Below are positions 44,020 to 52,783 of a stretch of 64,000 nucleotides of DNA, piece by piece (position 1 is the stretch's first letter; every line of letters begins with the position of its first letter). The notes below the pieces were generated by a model, which had not been told where the DNA came from, ran no database searches, and worked only from the letters and a program-made list of their open reading frames with translations. Made by a program: the position numbers and the translations under genes. Where the stretch lies: NCBI RefSeq assembly GCF_021044685.1, contig NZ_CP088014.1, positions 7,426,001-7,490,000 of the forward strand, given 5' to 3'. This DNA is from Bradyrhizobium daqingense (lineage in GTDB: Bacteria > Pseudomonadota > Alphaproteobacteria > Rhizobiales > Xanthobacteraceae).

Positions 44020-44229
44020 CTAGGGGGACTCGTGAGACTCCTGCTTCGGCGCCTGCGCACCGAGCAAAGCAAACGGATGGCAGGCCAGGAACGTCCAAAG
44101 GTGACAGGCCGCCGTAAGCGCAGCGAGAGTCGCGGTCGAGTAGATGTCGTCGCGAACGCGCTCAGACCGCGCCAGCCTGCTGGCCCTGTAGGCCGTGAAG
44201 TCGATTATTTTTGCCGATGTTTCTGTCAC
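44020..44229 (-). CDS. small hypothetical protein, 69 aa
   Basis: The product starts MTETSAKIIDFTAYRASRLAR, a start seen in short orphan proteins of Bradyrhizobium (IIDFxAYRxxR), then a hydrophobic stretch LAALTAACHLWTFLACHPFALL that could be a membrane helix. The function is unknown. Confidence 0.5.
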   Translation of the reverse strand: MTETSAKIIDFTAYRASRLARSERVRDDIYSTATLAALTAACHLWTFLACHPFALLGAQAPKQESHESP

Positions 44230-44302
44230 TTGATTTCCACGTGCTCTAGAGGGCCACTCGAATTCTCTGACCAGGGCCGTACCGGCACAACTCAGTCCAT
44301 TC

Positions 44303-44488
44303 CTAAGCCGCTCGAAGCCAACGAAGCCATTTCTGATCGGCCTCCCGCCGCGCCTTGAAGCGGTTGACGCATCTCTTCGAGCAAAGAGCCGTTCGCCAGC
44401 AGTAATGGCGGATCAGCCCAAACTTTCCGCCGCATATCGCGCAGCAAGTGGCTGAATGGTCGAGGGAATTACGGAAGCCAATGTGCAT
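44303..44488 (-). CDS. small zinc-finger-like protein, 61 aa
   Basis: The product has CCAICGGKFGLIRHYCWRTALC followed by SKRCVNRFKARREADQKWL. Two cysteine pairs (CxxC and CxxxxxC-type) separated by an aromatic segment suggest a single zinc knuckle with a basic helical tail. Such short proteins are seen as orphans in rhizobial islands. Nucleic-acid binding is inference. Confidence 0.55.
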   Translation of the reverse strand: MHIGFRNSLDHSATCCAICGGKFGLIRHYCWRTALCSKRCVNRFKARREADQKWLRWLRAA

Positions 44489-44898
44489 TCTCGCCTCCTG
44501 TCAGACATTTACCTAGGAAGCCCCGCTGCCCTCTGACCACAGCACCACGCGCGCACCGAAGGTGCGGCCCGCCCGGCGGTCCGTCTTCCTGGTTGTTGCA
44601 GCCATCAAGAGCCTTGACTCTGATGTGCGGCTGCCTCGCGAAGCAGTACTTTCCGCAGATAGCCTCGCCGAGAATTTGGTCAAGATAATTGATTTCTCTA
44701 TCGTGATTTACGCAATTCGCTCGACATTTCGGTCAAATGCTGCGCCTTGCATGACTAGCCCGCAGAATTACTGCGGCAGTTGGATCGGGAGCGCTTAAGT
44801 TGGGGGCTGCATCCTCGTTGCACTATCAAAAGCAGCAATACGGGCACTTTCCCTTCCAAGATCCTGTCACTGCAGACGATCGCACAGTCTCGTGCATC
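44489..44898. other. no supported gene downstream of bioA
   Basis: I see no coding frame of merit and no bioZ, bioG or other early biotin gene. No clear terminator hairpin with a T-run was found at the end of the biotin operon. Confidence 0.5.
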
Positions 44899-46164
44899 TC
44901 ACATCAGCAAGTCAGCAGCGTCGCGGATGGCAGTATAGATTTCATCAAGATCGGCCGCCGTAACGCAGTAAGGCGGCATCACGTAGATCGTGTTACCGAG
45001 TGGGCGTAACAGCAGATCCCGCGCTTGGAAGAAAGCCAAAAGCCTCGGACCGATGTCCGCCAGATAGCCAGCATCGCGCGTGTTGAGTTCAACCGCTGTG
45101 ACTGTTCCTGTGCGCCGCACGTTTGCGAACCGTGAATCGAGGCGGAACGGCGCGAGTGCCTGTTCTTGCATCCTCGCCAAGGATGCCAGCCGCCAGCGAT
45201 ACTCCTGATCCTGCCATAGGTCCAGATTAGCCTTGGCGGCGGCACAGGCCACTGGATTGGCCGTATATGAGCTCGAATGAAAAAACGTACGCGTGCGATC
45301 TTCAGAATAATGCGCATCGAAAATATCGGCACGACACAGTGTGACGGCGAGCGGCAGCGCCCCAGCCGTGAGGCCTTTCGAATAGCAAGCAATATCGGGC
45401 GTGACATCGGCCTGCTCACACGCAAACAAGGTACCCGTCCGGCCCCAGCCTGTCATGACCTCGTCCGCAATGAACAGGACGTCAAAGGCTTCGCAAATCC
45501 GCTTCATCTCTCTTAGCACCGAGGGCGAATACATCAGCATTCCACCGGCACCCAATATCAGGGGCTCCACGATAAAGGCTGCGGGATGTTCGTTTCGACA
45601 CGCGTTTTCAAGCGCATCGAGAGCTCTTTGCTCACAATCTCTTGCCGGGAACGGAATCGAGGTCACCTCGAACATCAGCGCCCCGTAGGCCGCATTGAAG
45701 ATGCCTCGGCTACCTACCGACATCGCCCCGATCGTGTCGCCATGGTACGAGTGCTGCATCACCACAATTTTGGTTCGCTCTCTTCCGGTATTGCGCCAGT
45801 AGCCGAGCGCCATTTTCAGCGCGACTTCGACGCTGGTGGACCCGCTATCGGAGAAGAACACATGTTCGAGCGCTGGGGAGGTGACCTTCAATAGTTCCGT
45901 CGCAACCTGCTCAGCCGGGTCGTGAGTGTATCCGGCGAAGATGACCTGGTTGAGCTTGCCTGCCTGTTCTCGGATCGCGTTCACGATGCATGGATGGCAA
46001 TGGCCGTGGGTCACGACCCACCAGGAGGAGATTGCATCGATAAGGCGTCGGCCATCTTCGGTGTAGAGATAGGCCCCTTCTCCCCGGACCACCTTCGTCA
46101 TATCCCGCTGTAGAGCATGCTGCGTGAACGGATGCCAGATCGGCGACCTCTTAGCTGTCTTCAT
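44899..46164 (-). CDS. bioA: adenosylmethionine--8-amino-7-oxononanoate transaminase
   Basis: This PLP enzyme uses SAM to convert KAPA to DAPA. Motifs: IWHPFTQH at the start, SSWWVVTHGHCHP, FSDSGSTSVEVALKMALGYW, FIADEVMTGWGRTG (PLP-binding Asp) and YSKGLTAG (Schiff-base Lys). The 421-residue length is normal. Its ATG overlaps the bioD stop by 4 bp (46161-46164). It is last in bioB-panD-bioF-bioD-bioA. A decayed C-terminal copy lies at 57.65-57.86 kb. Confidence 0.95.
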   Translation of the reverse strand: MKTAKRSPIWHPFTQHALQRDMTKVVRGEGAYLYTEDGRRLIDAISSWWVVTHGHCHPCIVNAIREQAGKLNQVIFAGYTHDPAEQVATELLKVTSPALEHVFFSDSGSTSVEVALKMALGYWRNTGRERTKIVVMQHSYHGDTIGAMSVGSRGIFNAAYGALMFEVTSIPFPARDCEQRALDALENACRNEHPAAFIVEPLILGAGGMLMYSPSVLREMKRICEAFDVLFIADEVMTGWGRTGTLFACEQADVTPDIACYSKGLTAGALPLAVTLCRADIFDAHYSEDRTRTFFHSSSYTANPVACAAAKANLDLWQDQEYRWRLASLARMQEQALAPFRLDSRFANVRRTGTVTAVELNTRDAGYLADIGPRLLAFFQARDLLLRPLGNTIYVMPPYCVTAADLDEIYTAIRDAADLLM

Positions 46165-46796
46165 AGGTTCAGGAAATCGCTGCTAACAAAGGAGTCTTTG
46201 AAAGCGGCCTGCAGCCTATCGTTTGTGAGGGGAACAAGCCACGGGAGCCGTCCCAACCAACGCACTCTCCCGATCTCGCAAACCGCGCTTTCAGTTTCGG
46301 CGTTTCTTTCGCCAATGAACGCAATCCCAAGGATTCGAATCTGACGCTTCCGCAGAGCCTCTATGGAGAGCAGGGAGTGATTGATTGTGCCCAGTCCCGT
46401 CCTTGCGCAAAGCACGACGGGAAGCTGCCAGCGCTCGAAGATGTCGATGTAAAGCGTGCGCGCTGTCAGCGGCACCATGAGTCCGCCGGCGCCTTCGATC
46501 ACGAGTCGCCGCTCGCCGCTGTCCGGCAGTCCAAGCGTCTCTGTATCTATGCGAACGCCGTCGATCTCCGCTGAGTGATGGGGCGACGCGGGCGTCCGAA
46601 GTCGATAGAGCTCCGGGACAATCCGATCGGACGAGAGGCCACCGAGGCGGCGGATGCACTCGGAGTCGATCTCTTGTTCGAGTCCAGCCTGGACCGGCTT
46701 CCAGTAATTCGCGCCGAGAAGCCCGGCGAGCCCTGCGGAGAATACCGTTTTGCCGACCCCGGTGTCCGTACCAGTCACGACGATCCGTTTATTCAT
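46161..46796 (-). CDS. bioD: dethiobiotin synthetase
   Basis: BioD carboxylates DAPA with ATP to form dethiobiotin. The P-loop is TGTDTGVGKTVFSAGL at residues 8-23, KPVQAG follows at about 34-39, and the second ATP-site motif is VIEGAGGLMVPL. The 211-residue length is typical. It overlaps bioF by 4 bp upstream and bioA by 4 bp downstream, so the last three genes are translationally coupled. Confidence 0.95.
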   Translation of the reverse strand: MNKRIVVTGTDTGVGKTVFSAGLAGLLGANYWKPVQAGLEQEIDSECIRRLGGLSSDRIVPELYRLRTPASPHHSAEIDGVRIDTETLGLPDSGERRLVIEGAGGLMVPLTARTLYIDIFERWQLPVVLCARTGLGTINHSLLSIEALRKRQIRILGIAFIGERNAETESAVCEIGRVRWLGRLPWLVPLTNDRLQAAFKDSFVSSDFLNL

Positions 46797-47947
46797 CGAA
46801 ACGAGCCCCTCGTCACCTCAACCAGCGCATCGAGCATCGCGCGCACGTCCGCTTCGCCAACATTGAGTGTCAACGAAATTCGCAAGCGGGCGGTGCCTGC
46901 AGGGACGGTTGGCGGCCGAATTCCGCGGATATCGAAGCCGCGCGCCTGCAGAGCAGAGGCAAGTCGCATTGCATGAGCATTGTCACCTACGATGTAGGGC
47001 ACGATCTGAGAGGTCGATGGTGTGCGCAAACCAAGCGAGGTGATCTGCCGATGCGCGAACGCAACGAGTTTGGCCAGCCGTTGCTGCCGCTCCGGCTCTT
47101 TCTGCAGGGTGAGGAGTGCCTCTCGAACGGCAACGGCCATCAATGGTGATGGGGCGGTGGCAAAAATAAACGGACGGCAGCGGTTGACCATGAAATCGCG
47201 CAAGATGCCGGAGGCCGTAACAAGTGCACCCGCCGCACCGAGCGCTTTGCCGCAGGTATGAACGACGATGAGATTTTCGCGCTTGTCATAAGGGGCCGTG
47301 AGCCCTCGTCCTTGATGCCCGTAAGCGCCTGTGGCATGTGCCTCGTCCACGATCAGAAACGCGTCTTGGCGATCGGCGATTGCCACTAGCTCTTCGAGTG
47401 GAGCGAAGTCGCCATCCATACTGTAGAGACTTTCGGCCACAACCCACACGCGGCCCGCTCCACCTTTGTTTCGCCAGGCGCGAATTGCGTCTTCGACTGA
47501 CTGGGGATCATTGTGCGCGTGAATTCGACACTCTGCGCGACCGGCCCGCGCCCCCTCGTGAATACTGGCGTGCACGAGCGAATCGAGAACGAGCAGATCG
47601 CCGCGCTGCGGGAGCGTTGTCAGGAGGGCAAAATTTGCGATGTAGCCGCCTCCAAAGAAAAGCGCTGCCTCCGCGCCAAAGAACTGAGCCGCTTCTGTTT
47701 CGAGCCGTTCATGCTCCTCGCAATTGCCGCGCAGAAGCCGCGACCCGCCGGCTCCAACCGGAGTGCCCGCCTCGAGCGCGGCGACCATCGCCTTTTTGAT
47801 GCGCGAGGCGTTCCCGAGCGCCAGATAGTCGTTCGATGCGAAATCGATCCCCACGCGCGGCTTGAGGCAGCGCAGCCGTTTATCTTCGTTCAAGGCATTC
47901 AACGCTGCGACGTAGGGACTAAGTCTTGCTGTCTGGATCGACCGCAT
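46793..47947 (-). CDS. bioF: 8-amino-7-oxononanoate synthase
   Basis: BioF is a PLP enzyme that condenses pimeloyl-ACP (or CoA) with alanine. Motifs: FASNDYLALGN, GAGGSRLLRGNCEEHERLE, FLIVDEAHATGAYG and the Lys region VVHTCGKALGAAGAL. The 384-residue length is normal, and a GGAG-like sequence precedes the ATG. It follows panD by 76 bp. Its pimeloyl substrate must come from genes outside the window. Confidence 0.95.
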   Translation of the reverse strand: MRSIQTARLSPYVAALNALNEDKRLRCLKPRVGIDFASNDYLALGNASRIKKAMVAALEAGTPVGAGGSRLLRGNCEEHERLETEAAQFFGAEAALFFGGGYIANFALLTTLPQRGDLLVLDSLVHASIHEGARAGRAECRIHAHNDPQSVEDAIRAWRNKGGAGRVWVVAESLYSMDGDFAPLEELVAIADRQDAFLIVDEAHATGAYGHQGRGLTAPYDKRENLIVVHTCGKALGAAGALVTASGILRDFMVNRCRPFIFATAPSPLMAVAVREALLTLQKEPERQQRLAKLVAFAHRQITSLGLRTPSTSQIVPYIVGDNAHAMRLASALQARGFDIRGIRPPTVPAGTARLRISLTLNVGEADVRAMLDALVEVTRGSFR

Positions 47948-48023
47948 TCATCACTCCGAGGATCGCATCAAATCACGCAAAAGATGCGTTGGCCGTTTAA
48001 GAAGGAAGGATGGCCCGTTAGGT

Positions 48024-48377
48024 TCAACTTGCCAGGATGCGATTATCTCGGTCCACACGCACAACGCGTGGCTTGAACTTCTTTGCTTCGGCCTCATCGA
48101 ATGAGGCATATGCAACGATAATGATCTTGTCTCCGGGCATCACCAGTCGGGCAGCCGCACCGTTCAGGCTCATCGTACCAGACATCGGCGGCGCCTCGAT
48201 CACGTAGGTGGCAAAGCGCGTCCCTGTTTCTACATTGTAGATTTCGACGCGCTCGTTGATCACCATTCCTGCTGCCTCCAGGAGCGTACGATCTATCGAG
48301 ATCGAGCCTTCATAGTGCAGATCAGCTTCGGTCACTGAGGCGCGATGGATTTTGCCCTTCATCAAAGTTATCTGCAT
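48024..48377 (-). CDS. panD: aspartate 1-decarboxylase (pyruvoyl enzyme)
   Basis: PanD makes beta-alanine for pantothenate. The self-processing site is YEGSISID, with cleavage expected between Gly24 and Ser25 to form the pyruvoyl group. The Tyr and Arg residues around it and NGAAARLVMPGDKIIIVAYA are as in the family. It has 117 residues and the ribosome binding sequence AGGTGAG before ATG 48377. It is placed between bioB (49 bp upstream) and bioF rather than with panB-panC, so the beta-alanine supply is probably under biotin control. Confidence 0.95.
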   Translation of the reverse strand: MQITLMKGKIHRASVTEADLHYEGSISIDRTLLEAAGMVINERVEIYNVETGTRFATYVIEAPPMSGTMSLNGAAARLVMPGDKIIIVAYASFDEAEAKKFKPRVVRVDRDNRILAS

Positions 48378-48426
48378 TTCTCACCTAGGCTGGTGTAGGG
48401 GCAACATATTGGGCGCGCTGCTTCCG

Positions 48427-49422
48427 TCAGGCGAGCCCGGACGTGATGCCGAGCCGGGCCAGCAGATCCGCGTCGCGATCAACTTTCGGGTTATTGGTGG
48501 TCAAGAGCACGTCGCCGACGAAGATTGAATTTGCGCCGGCCAAGAAGCAAAGCGCCTGCAATTCATCGGTCATGTATTGCCGCCCGGCGGACAAGCGAAC
48601 CACACTCCTCGGCATCATGACCCGCGCGGTCGCCAGCAGCCGGACCAGCGCGATCGGATCGGGAGGCTCCGCGGTGTCTTCCACCGGTACGCCCTCAATC
48701 TTGTTCCACAGGTTGATCGGCACGCTTTCGGGATAGTTGGGAAGATTGGCGAGCAACACGAGCATACCTAGGCGGTCCTCGACGCGCTCGCCCATGCCGA
48801 TAATCCCGCCGCAGCAGATCTTGATGCCGGCATCGCGCACATGCGCCAGCGTATCGATGCGGTCCTGGAGGCTGCGGGTGGTGATGATCTTGCTGTAAAA
48901 CTCGGGCGATGTGTCGACGTTGTGATTGTAGAAGTCAAGGCCGGCCTCGGCGAGGCGCGCGGCATGCTTCGGTGTCAGCGTGCCGAGCGTGACACACGTT
49001 TCCATGCCGAGACCTTTGACCGCGTTGACCATGTCGCAGACGGAATCAAGATCGCGATCTTTTGGCGTGCGCCAGGCCGCGGCCATGCAGAAGCGCGTAG
49101 CGCCGGCATCCTTCGCGCGCTGTGCGGTCGCAACCACATCGGCGCAACGCATCAGACGGGTCGCTTTCAGGCCGGTCGCGTAATGCGCGCTTTGCGAGCA
49201 GTAGCCGCAGTCCTCCGGACAGCCGCCGGTCTTGATGCTGAGCAGGCTCGCAGTTTCGACGTGGTTTGGATCGAAGTTCTTGCGATGAGCGCGCTGCGCC
49301 TGAAGCATCAGGTCGGCAAAAGGAAGGTCGTAGAGCGCCTTAGCCTCTTCGACGTTCCAATGATTACGAACCTGCGCCCCGTTGCTAGCTTTCTTTCGTT
49401 GGACTTGCACAGCAGCATCCAT
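48427..49422 (-). CDS. bioB: biotin synthase (radical SAM)
   Basis: BioB inserts sulfur into dethiobiotin. The radical-SAM cluster motif is CPEDCGYC (CxxxCxxC), preceded by LLSIKTGG. Further landmarks are YNHNVDTSPEFY, GGIIGMGE, and the Arg in RLSAGRQYMTDE. The 331-residue length is normal, and the end shows no truncation. It is the first gene of the operon and reads away from the bioR-like gene, with BioR-type boxes between them. Confidence 0.95.
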   Translation of the reverse strand: MDAAVQVQRKKASNGAQVRNHWNVEEAKALYDLPFADLMLQAQRAHRKNFDPNHVETASLLSIKTGGCPEDCGYCSQSAHYATGLKATRLMRCADVVATAQRAKDAGATRFCMAAAWRTPKDRDLDSVCDMVNAVKGLGMETCVTLGTLTPKHAARLAEAGLDFYNHNVDTSPEFYSKIITTRSLQDRIDTLAHVRDAGIKICCGGIIGMGERVEDRLGMLVLLANLPNYPESVPINLWNKIEGVPVEDTAEPPDPIALVRLLATARVMMPRSVVRLSAGRQYMTDELQALCFLAGANSIFVGDVLLTTNNPKVDRDADLLARLGITSGLA

Positions 49423-49439
49423 AACCCAATCTCGCTCAG

Positions 49440-49468
49440 TTGTAGATAATCGCGTGAATTATCTATAG
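49440..49468. promoter_or_regulatory. two BioR-type boxes upstream of bioB
   Basis: TTGTAGATAA (49440-49449) and TTATCTATAG (49459-49468) each match the BioR palindrome TTATCTATAA or its complement at 9 of 10 positions. Their centres are 19 bp apart, on the bioB side of the intergenic region, suited to repression of bioB-panD-bioFDA. Confidence 0.7.
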
Positions 49469-49523
49469 TCATCGCCCTCGAAGAGATGCTAATCGAGCTG
49501 CCTCGCAAATGCACCGATTATTG

Positions 49524-49540
49524 CGGTAGATAATCTATGA
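49524..49540. promoter_or_regulatory. BioR-type box overlapping the regulator's start
   Basis: GTAGATAATCTATG is nearly palindromic and contains two overlapping weaker BioR half-matches (7 and 8 of 10). It overlaps the ATG at 49537, which suggests autoregulation, or that the real start is the ATG at 49555. Confidence 0.55.
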
Positions 49541-50172
49541 TCACTGCTGACAACATGACGATGGTCGCGCGCATCGCGGACTCAATCGCTGAGCGCATTA
49601 TCAGCGGCGCCTTAGCGCCAGGCGCACCACTCCGTCAGGATCACGTTGCACGAGAATTCAATTCCAGCCACGTCCCCGTGCGCGAGGCCTTTCGGCACCT
49701 GCAGGCACAACATCTTGTTGTCGCTGTGCCGCGTCGCGGTGTTCGGGTTGCCCCGCTCGATACCCGTTCAGTGAAGGAGATCGCCGAAATGCGCGCCGCG
49801 CTCGAGGTGGTGGCATTGCGCCATTCGGGGCCAAGACTGACAACAGCTCATTTGGCTCAAATCGAGCTCGCCCTAATCGAAGGAGACAATGCAAAGACGA
49901 TCGAGGAGTTTGAGATGGCCAACCGCGCCTTTCACCAAGCCTTGGTCGCGCCGTGCGGAATGCCGCGTCTGCTCGCGAGCCTCGATGGATTGCAGCTTGC
50001 CAATTCTCGATTGGTGTTCGCGATGGCGCGATCGGTGGGCTGGCGACCGCGCTCCAATCAAGATCACCGCCTGATTCTGCAAGCCCTGCGAACGCGCAAC
50101 GTCGATCACGCCTGTAACCTGCTCACGCGGCACATTCAAACCATTGAGCGACTTGCCCTTCCGGCGTCCTGA
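49537..50172 (+). CDS. bioR: GntR-family repressor, BioR type
   Basis: The 211-residue protein has an N-terminal GntR winged helix (ADSIAERIISGALAPGAPLRQDHVAREFNSSHVPVREAFRHL) and a C-terminal FCD-type helical domain with the metal-ligand pattern Asp...His...His (EEFEMANRAFHQALV, RHIQTIERL). Alphaproteobacterial BioR belongs to this family and represses bio genes. The divergent placement next to bioB and the TTATCTATAA-like boxes between them support the call. The start may be 49537 or the ATG at 49555. Confidence 0.85.
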   Translation: MITADNMTMVARIADSIAERIISGALAPGAPLRQDHVAREFNSSHVPVREAFRHLQAQHLVVAVPRRGVRVAPLDTRSVKEIAEMRAALEVVALRHSGPRLTTAHLAQIELALIEGDNAKTIEEFEMANRAFHQALVAPCGMPRLLASLDGLQLANSRLVFAMARSVGWRPRSNQDHRLILQALRTRNVDHACNLLTRHIQTIERLALPAS

Positions 50173-50307
50173 GCAAATCTGGCAAGCTCCATTGCAGATC
50201 GCCGACGGTTGCAAGCGACGATCATGCGGCAAGCGACTAGCCTCATTGCAACCGAATCTATTCCCAGATAGTTATGGCACCCGCTAGCGACATCTCCACG
50301 GACGGCC

Positions 50308-50625
50308 ATGATTCGTCACATCGTTTTCTTCAGCGCCAAGGACGAGGCGCATATCCACCAGATCATCGAAGGTCTTTCGCTTCTCAGCACGATACCGCAT
50401 GCGCGCCGGCTTGAGGTTGCCCGTAACCGCAAGACCGATCAGCTCGGCAACGATATCGACATCGTGGTCTATGGTGAGTTCGACAGCGAGACAGAGCTCG
50501 CAGCGTACAAAGCGCACGATCTCTACCAGGAATCGATTAAACGGGTCCGACCGCTCCGCGAGCTGCGGTTCGCGGCCGACTACGATGTATCAACAGATAC
50601 CCCTTTCGCCTCCACGGCAGGATGA
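50308..50625 (+). CDS. Dabb (stress-responsive A/B barrel) domain protein
   Basis: The 105-residue product begins MIRHIVFFSAKDEAHIHQIIEGL, the Dabb signature (I+HIVxF), followed by ARRLEVARN, DIVVYGEFDSETELAAYKAHDLYQE and a final strand. Dabb domains form dimeric ferredoxin-like barrels; some bind small aromatic or polyketide substrates. The role here is unknown. It lies alone between bioR and pabB, on the same strand as both. Confidence 0.8.
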   Translation: MIRHIVFFSAKDEAHIHQIIEGLSLLSTIPHARRLEVARNRKTDQLGNDIDIVVYGEFDSETELAAYKAHDLYQESIKRVRPLRELRFAADYDVSTDTPFASTAG

Positions 50626-50763
50626 TCCTGGTGCTGTCGCAGCAAAAAGTCCGCCGCCGGCGTAACTTGGCAATGGGCCTCATGTTTCGGCCCAGCACAG
50701 ATAAGAGTCATTCTCATCGGTGGGGCAACAGATGGAACGGCACTTTCACGACGTCAGCCGCCT

Positions 50764-52173
50764 GTGACCGATAACCCGATGTACGTTCGCGAGTTGCAGT
50801 GGGTTGAACCTGTCACAGCGATGCGACGTCTTGGGCATCGATCGCATCTCACGTTTCTCGATAGCGCAGCAAGGCACGAGCTGCTTGGGCGCTACTCATA
50901 TCTAACGTGCGACCCCTTCAGCACCTACAGGGTCGCGAACGGCCAAGCCAGTTGGAACGGACTGACTCTCGAGGCCGATCCATGGAAGGTCCTTCGCACG
51001 CTACTCGCGAAGTACCCGCAAGAGCATCGTCCCGATCTCCCGCCATTCCAGGGAGGAGCGGCAGGCTACCTTGCCTACGACATGAACAGGACATTGGAGC
51101 GATTGTCTGCCCCGCCAATTGCCGGTCTGGGTTTGCCCCAATCCATCCTGCATTTCTATGACGTGGTCATCAGCTTCGACCACCGGGATAACAAATGCTG
51201 GATCGTCTCGACCGGATGGCCGGAGCAGGATCGCGTGCGACGGAGCGAACGAGCGCTTCGTCGAGCCGACGAGTTTGCAGCATTGCTTGCCGGTCCAAAC
51301 GCGCCACAGAAGGGTTGTCCCAGCAAAGCGGGCGCGTGGCGCTCGAACTTCAGCCGCGACGGCTACATTGCGGCGGTACAACGCGTGATCGACTTGATTC
51401 TCGCGGGTGACGTGTTCCAGACAAATATTGCGCAGCGTTTCAGCACCCGCCTGTCGACCTCGTTTGATCCGCTCGCCTTCTATTGCCAGCTACGATCATT
51501 GAATCCGGCGCCTTTTGCGGCCCTGCTGCGATGGGGAAAGCTGACCATCGCATCAAGTTCGCCGGAACGATTCCTGAAACTTGAGGGGCGACAAGTCGAG
51601 ACACGCCCCATCAAGGGCACGATAGCGCGTTCGCCTGATCCCAAGGAAGACCACCGCCGTGCGGCTGCTCTCCTCGCTTCCGAAAAGGATCAGGCCGAGA
51701 ACACGATGATTGTCGACCTTTTGCGTAACGATCTGTCACGCGTTTGCACTGCGCATTCGGTCGGGGTTCCGGCCCTATGCAATCTCGAGTCCTATGCCTC
51801 GGTGCACCATCTCGTGTCGATCGTTACGGGGAAACTTGCCGGAGACGAAGACGCCGTTAGCCTGCTCCGCGCTTGCTTTCCCGGCGGCTCCATTACGGGA
51901 GCGCCAAAGCCGCGGTCGATGGAAATTATTACAGAAATCGAGCGCATAGCGCGAGAGGTCTATTGTGGGGCGATCGGCTTCATCGGCTTCAACGGGCACA
52001 TGGACACCAGTATTGCGATCCGCACTGTCACGATCGACGGCGACCTGGCTGTGTTTCATGCGGGCAGCGGTATAACGGCCCTGTCGAAGCCCGAGGCCGA
52101 ATACGAGGAAACGCTCACCAAGGCAGAGCGAATCTTTGATGCATTTGGTACTGAACCAGCTGGTGCATTTTGA
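50764..52173 (+). CDS. pabB: aminodeoxychorismate synthase component I
   Basis: PabB aminates chorismate to 4-amino-4-deoxychorismate, for folate. The diagnostic PIKGT motif is present (ETRPIKGTIARS), which separates PabB from anthranilate synthase. Also visible are FQTNIAQRF, SSSPERFLKL, ENTMIVDLLRNDLSRVC, FPGGSITGAPKPRSMEII and GFIGFNGHMDTSIAIRT. The 469 residues start with GTG 50764; ATG 50779 is an alternative. The stop overlaps the pabA start. The pabC lyase gene is not in the window. Confidence 0.92.
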   Translation: MTDNPMYVRELQWVEPVTAMRRLGHRSHLTFLDSAARHELLGRYSYLTCDPFSTYRVANGQASWNGLTLEADPWKVLRTLLAKYPQEHRPDLPPFQGGAAGYLAYDMNRTLERLSAPPIAGLGLPQSILHFYDVVISFDHRDNKCWIVSTGWPEQDRVRRSERALRRADEFAALLAGPNAPQKGCPSKAGAWRSNFSRDGYIAAVQRVIDLILAGDVFQTNIAQRFSTRLSTSFDPLAFYCQLRSLNPAPFAALLRWGKLTIASSSPERFLKLEGRQVETRPIKGTIARSPDPKEDHRRAAALLASEKDQAENTMIVDLLRNDLSRVCTAHSVGVPALCNLESYASVHHLVSIVTGKLAGDEDAVSLLRACFPGGSITGAPKPRSMEIITEIERIAREVYCGAIGFIGFNGHMDTSIAIRTVTIDGDLAVFHAGSGITALSKPEAEYEETLTKAERIFDAFGTEPAGAF

Positions 52174-52766
52174 TTGTCATCGTCGATAATTACGATTCCT
52201 TCGTGTTCAATATTGCCCGCTATTTCCACAAGCTCAGTGAAGCAACGGAAGTGATCCGAAACGACGCTATCAGCATCAGCGAGCTCGTTGGTCTCAACCC
52301 GCGCGCGGTGGTCATATCGCCCGGCCCCTGCACCCCAACTGAGGCAGGAATATCGACAGCAGTGGTTCGCGAACTTTCAGGACGCGTACCAATTCTCGGC
52401 ATCTGCCTTGGACATCAGTGTATTGCAAGCGTTTTCGGAGGACGGGTGGCGCGTGCGCGTCGGCCCATGCACGGTCGGCGCTCATACGTTGCGCATGACG
52501 GCCGAGGGTTATTCAAGGGACTGCCAACCCCGCTTGACGTCGGACGCTACCATTCTCTTATCGTCGCGCTTGATCAGTCATGTGCGCAGAACCTCGTAGT
52601 GACAGCGCGTTCGGAGGAAGGCGAGATCATGGCCCTCACGCACGGCTATTATCCCACCTATGGGGTCCAGTTCCATCCCGAGTCGATACTTACCTCACAG
52701 GGGCACGTCCTGCTTAAGAACTTCTTGCGACTCGCACAGGATTTCCGAAACCGCGCGGAGCAATGA
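52170..52766 (+). CDS. pabA: aminodeoxychorismate synthase component II (glutamine amidotransferase)
   Basis: This class I amidotransferase supplies ammonia to PabB. It begins with IVIVDNYDSFVFNIARYF, has the oxyanion motif ISPGPCTPTEAG, nucleophile Cys in LGICLGHQCIASVFGG, and the catalytic His-x-Glu in GVQFHPESILT. The 198 residues start with a TTG that overlaps the pabB stop (TTGA, 52170-52173). TrpG activity is possible, but the PabB partner makes PabA the better name. Confidence 0.92.
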   Translation: MIVIVDNYDSFVFNIARYFHKLSEATEVIRNDAISISELVGLNPRAVVISPGPCTPTEAGISTAVVRELSGRVPILGICLGHQCIASVFGGRVARARRPMHGRRSYVAHDGRGLFKGLPTPLDVGRYHSLIVALDQSCAQNLVVTARSEEGEIMALTHGYYPTYGVQFHPESILTSQGHVLLKNFLRLAQDFRNRAEQ

Positions 52767-52783
52767 GAGGCTCGGCCTGCCAA

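Noticed and set aside
50275..50289. Possible sigma-54 promoter ATGGCACCCGCTAGCG upstream of the Dabb gene
   Set aside because: The GG to GC distance is 9 rather than 10 bases, and sigma-54 promoters do not tolerate this spacing well.
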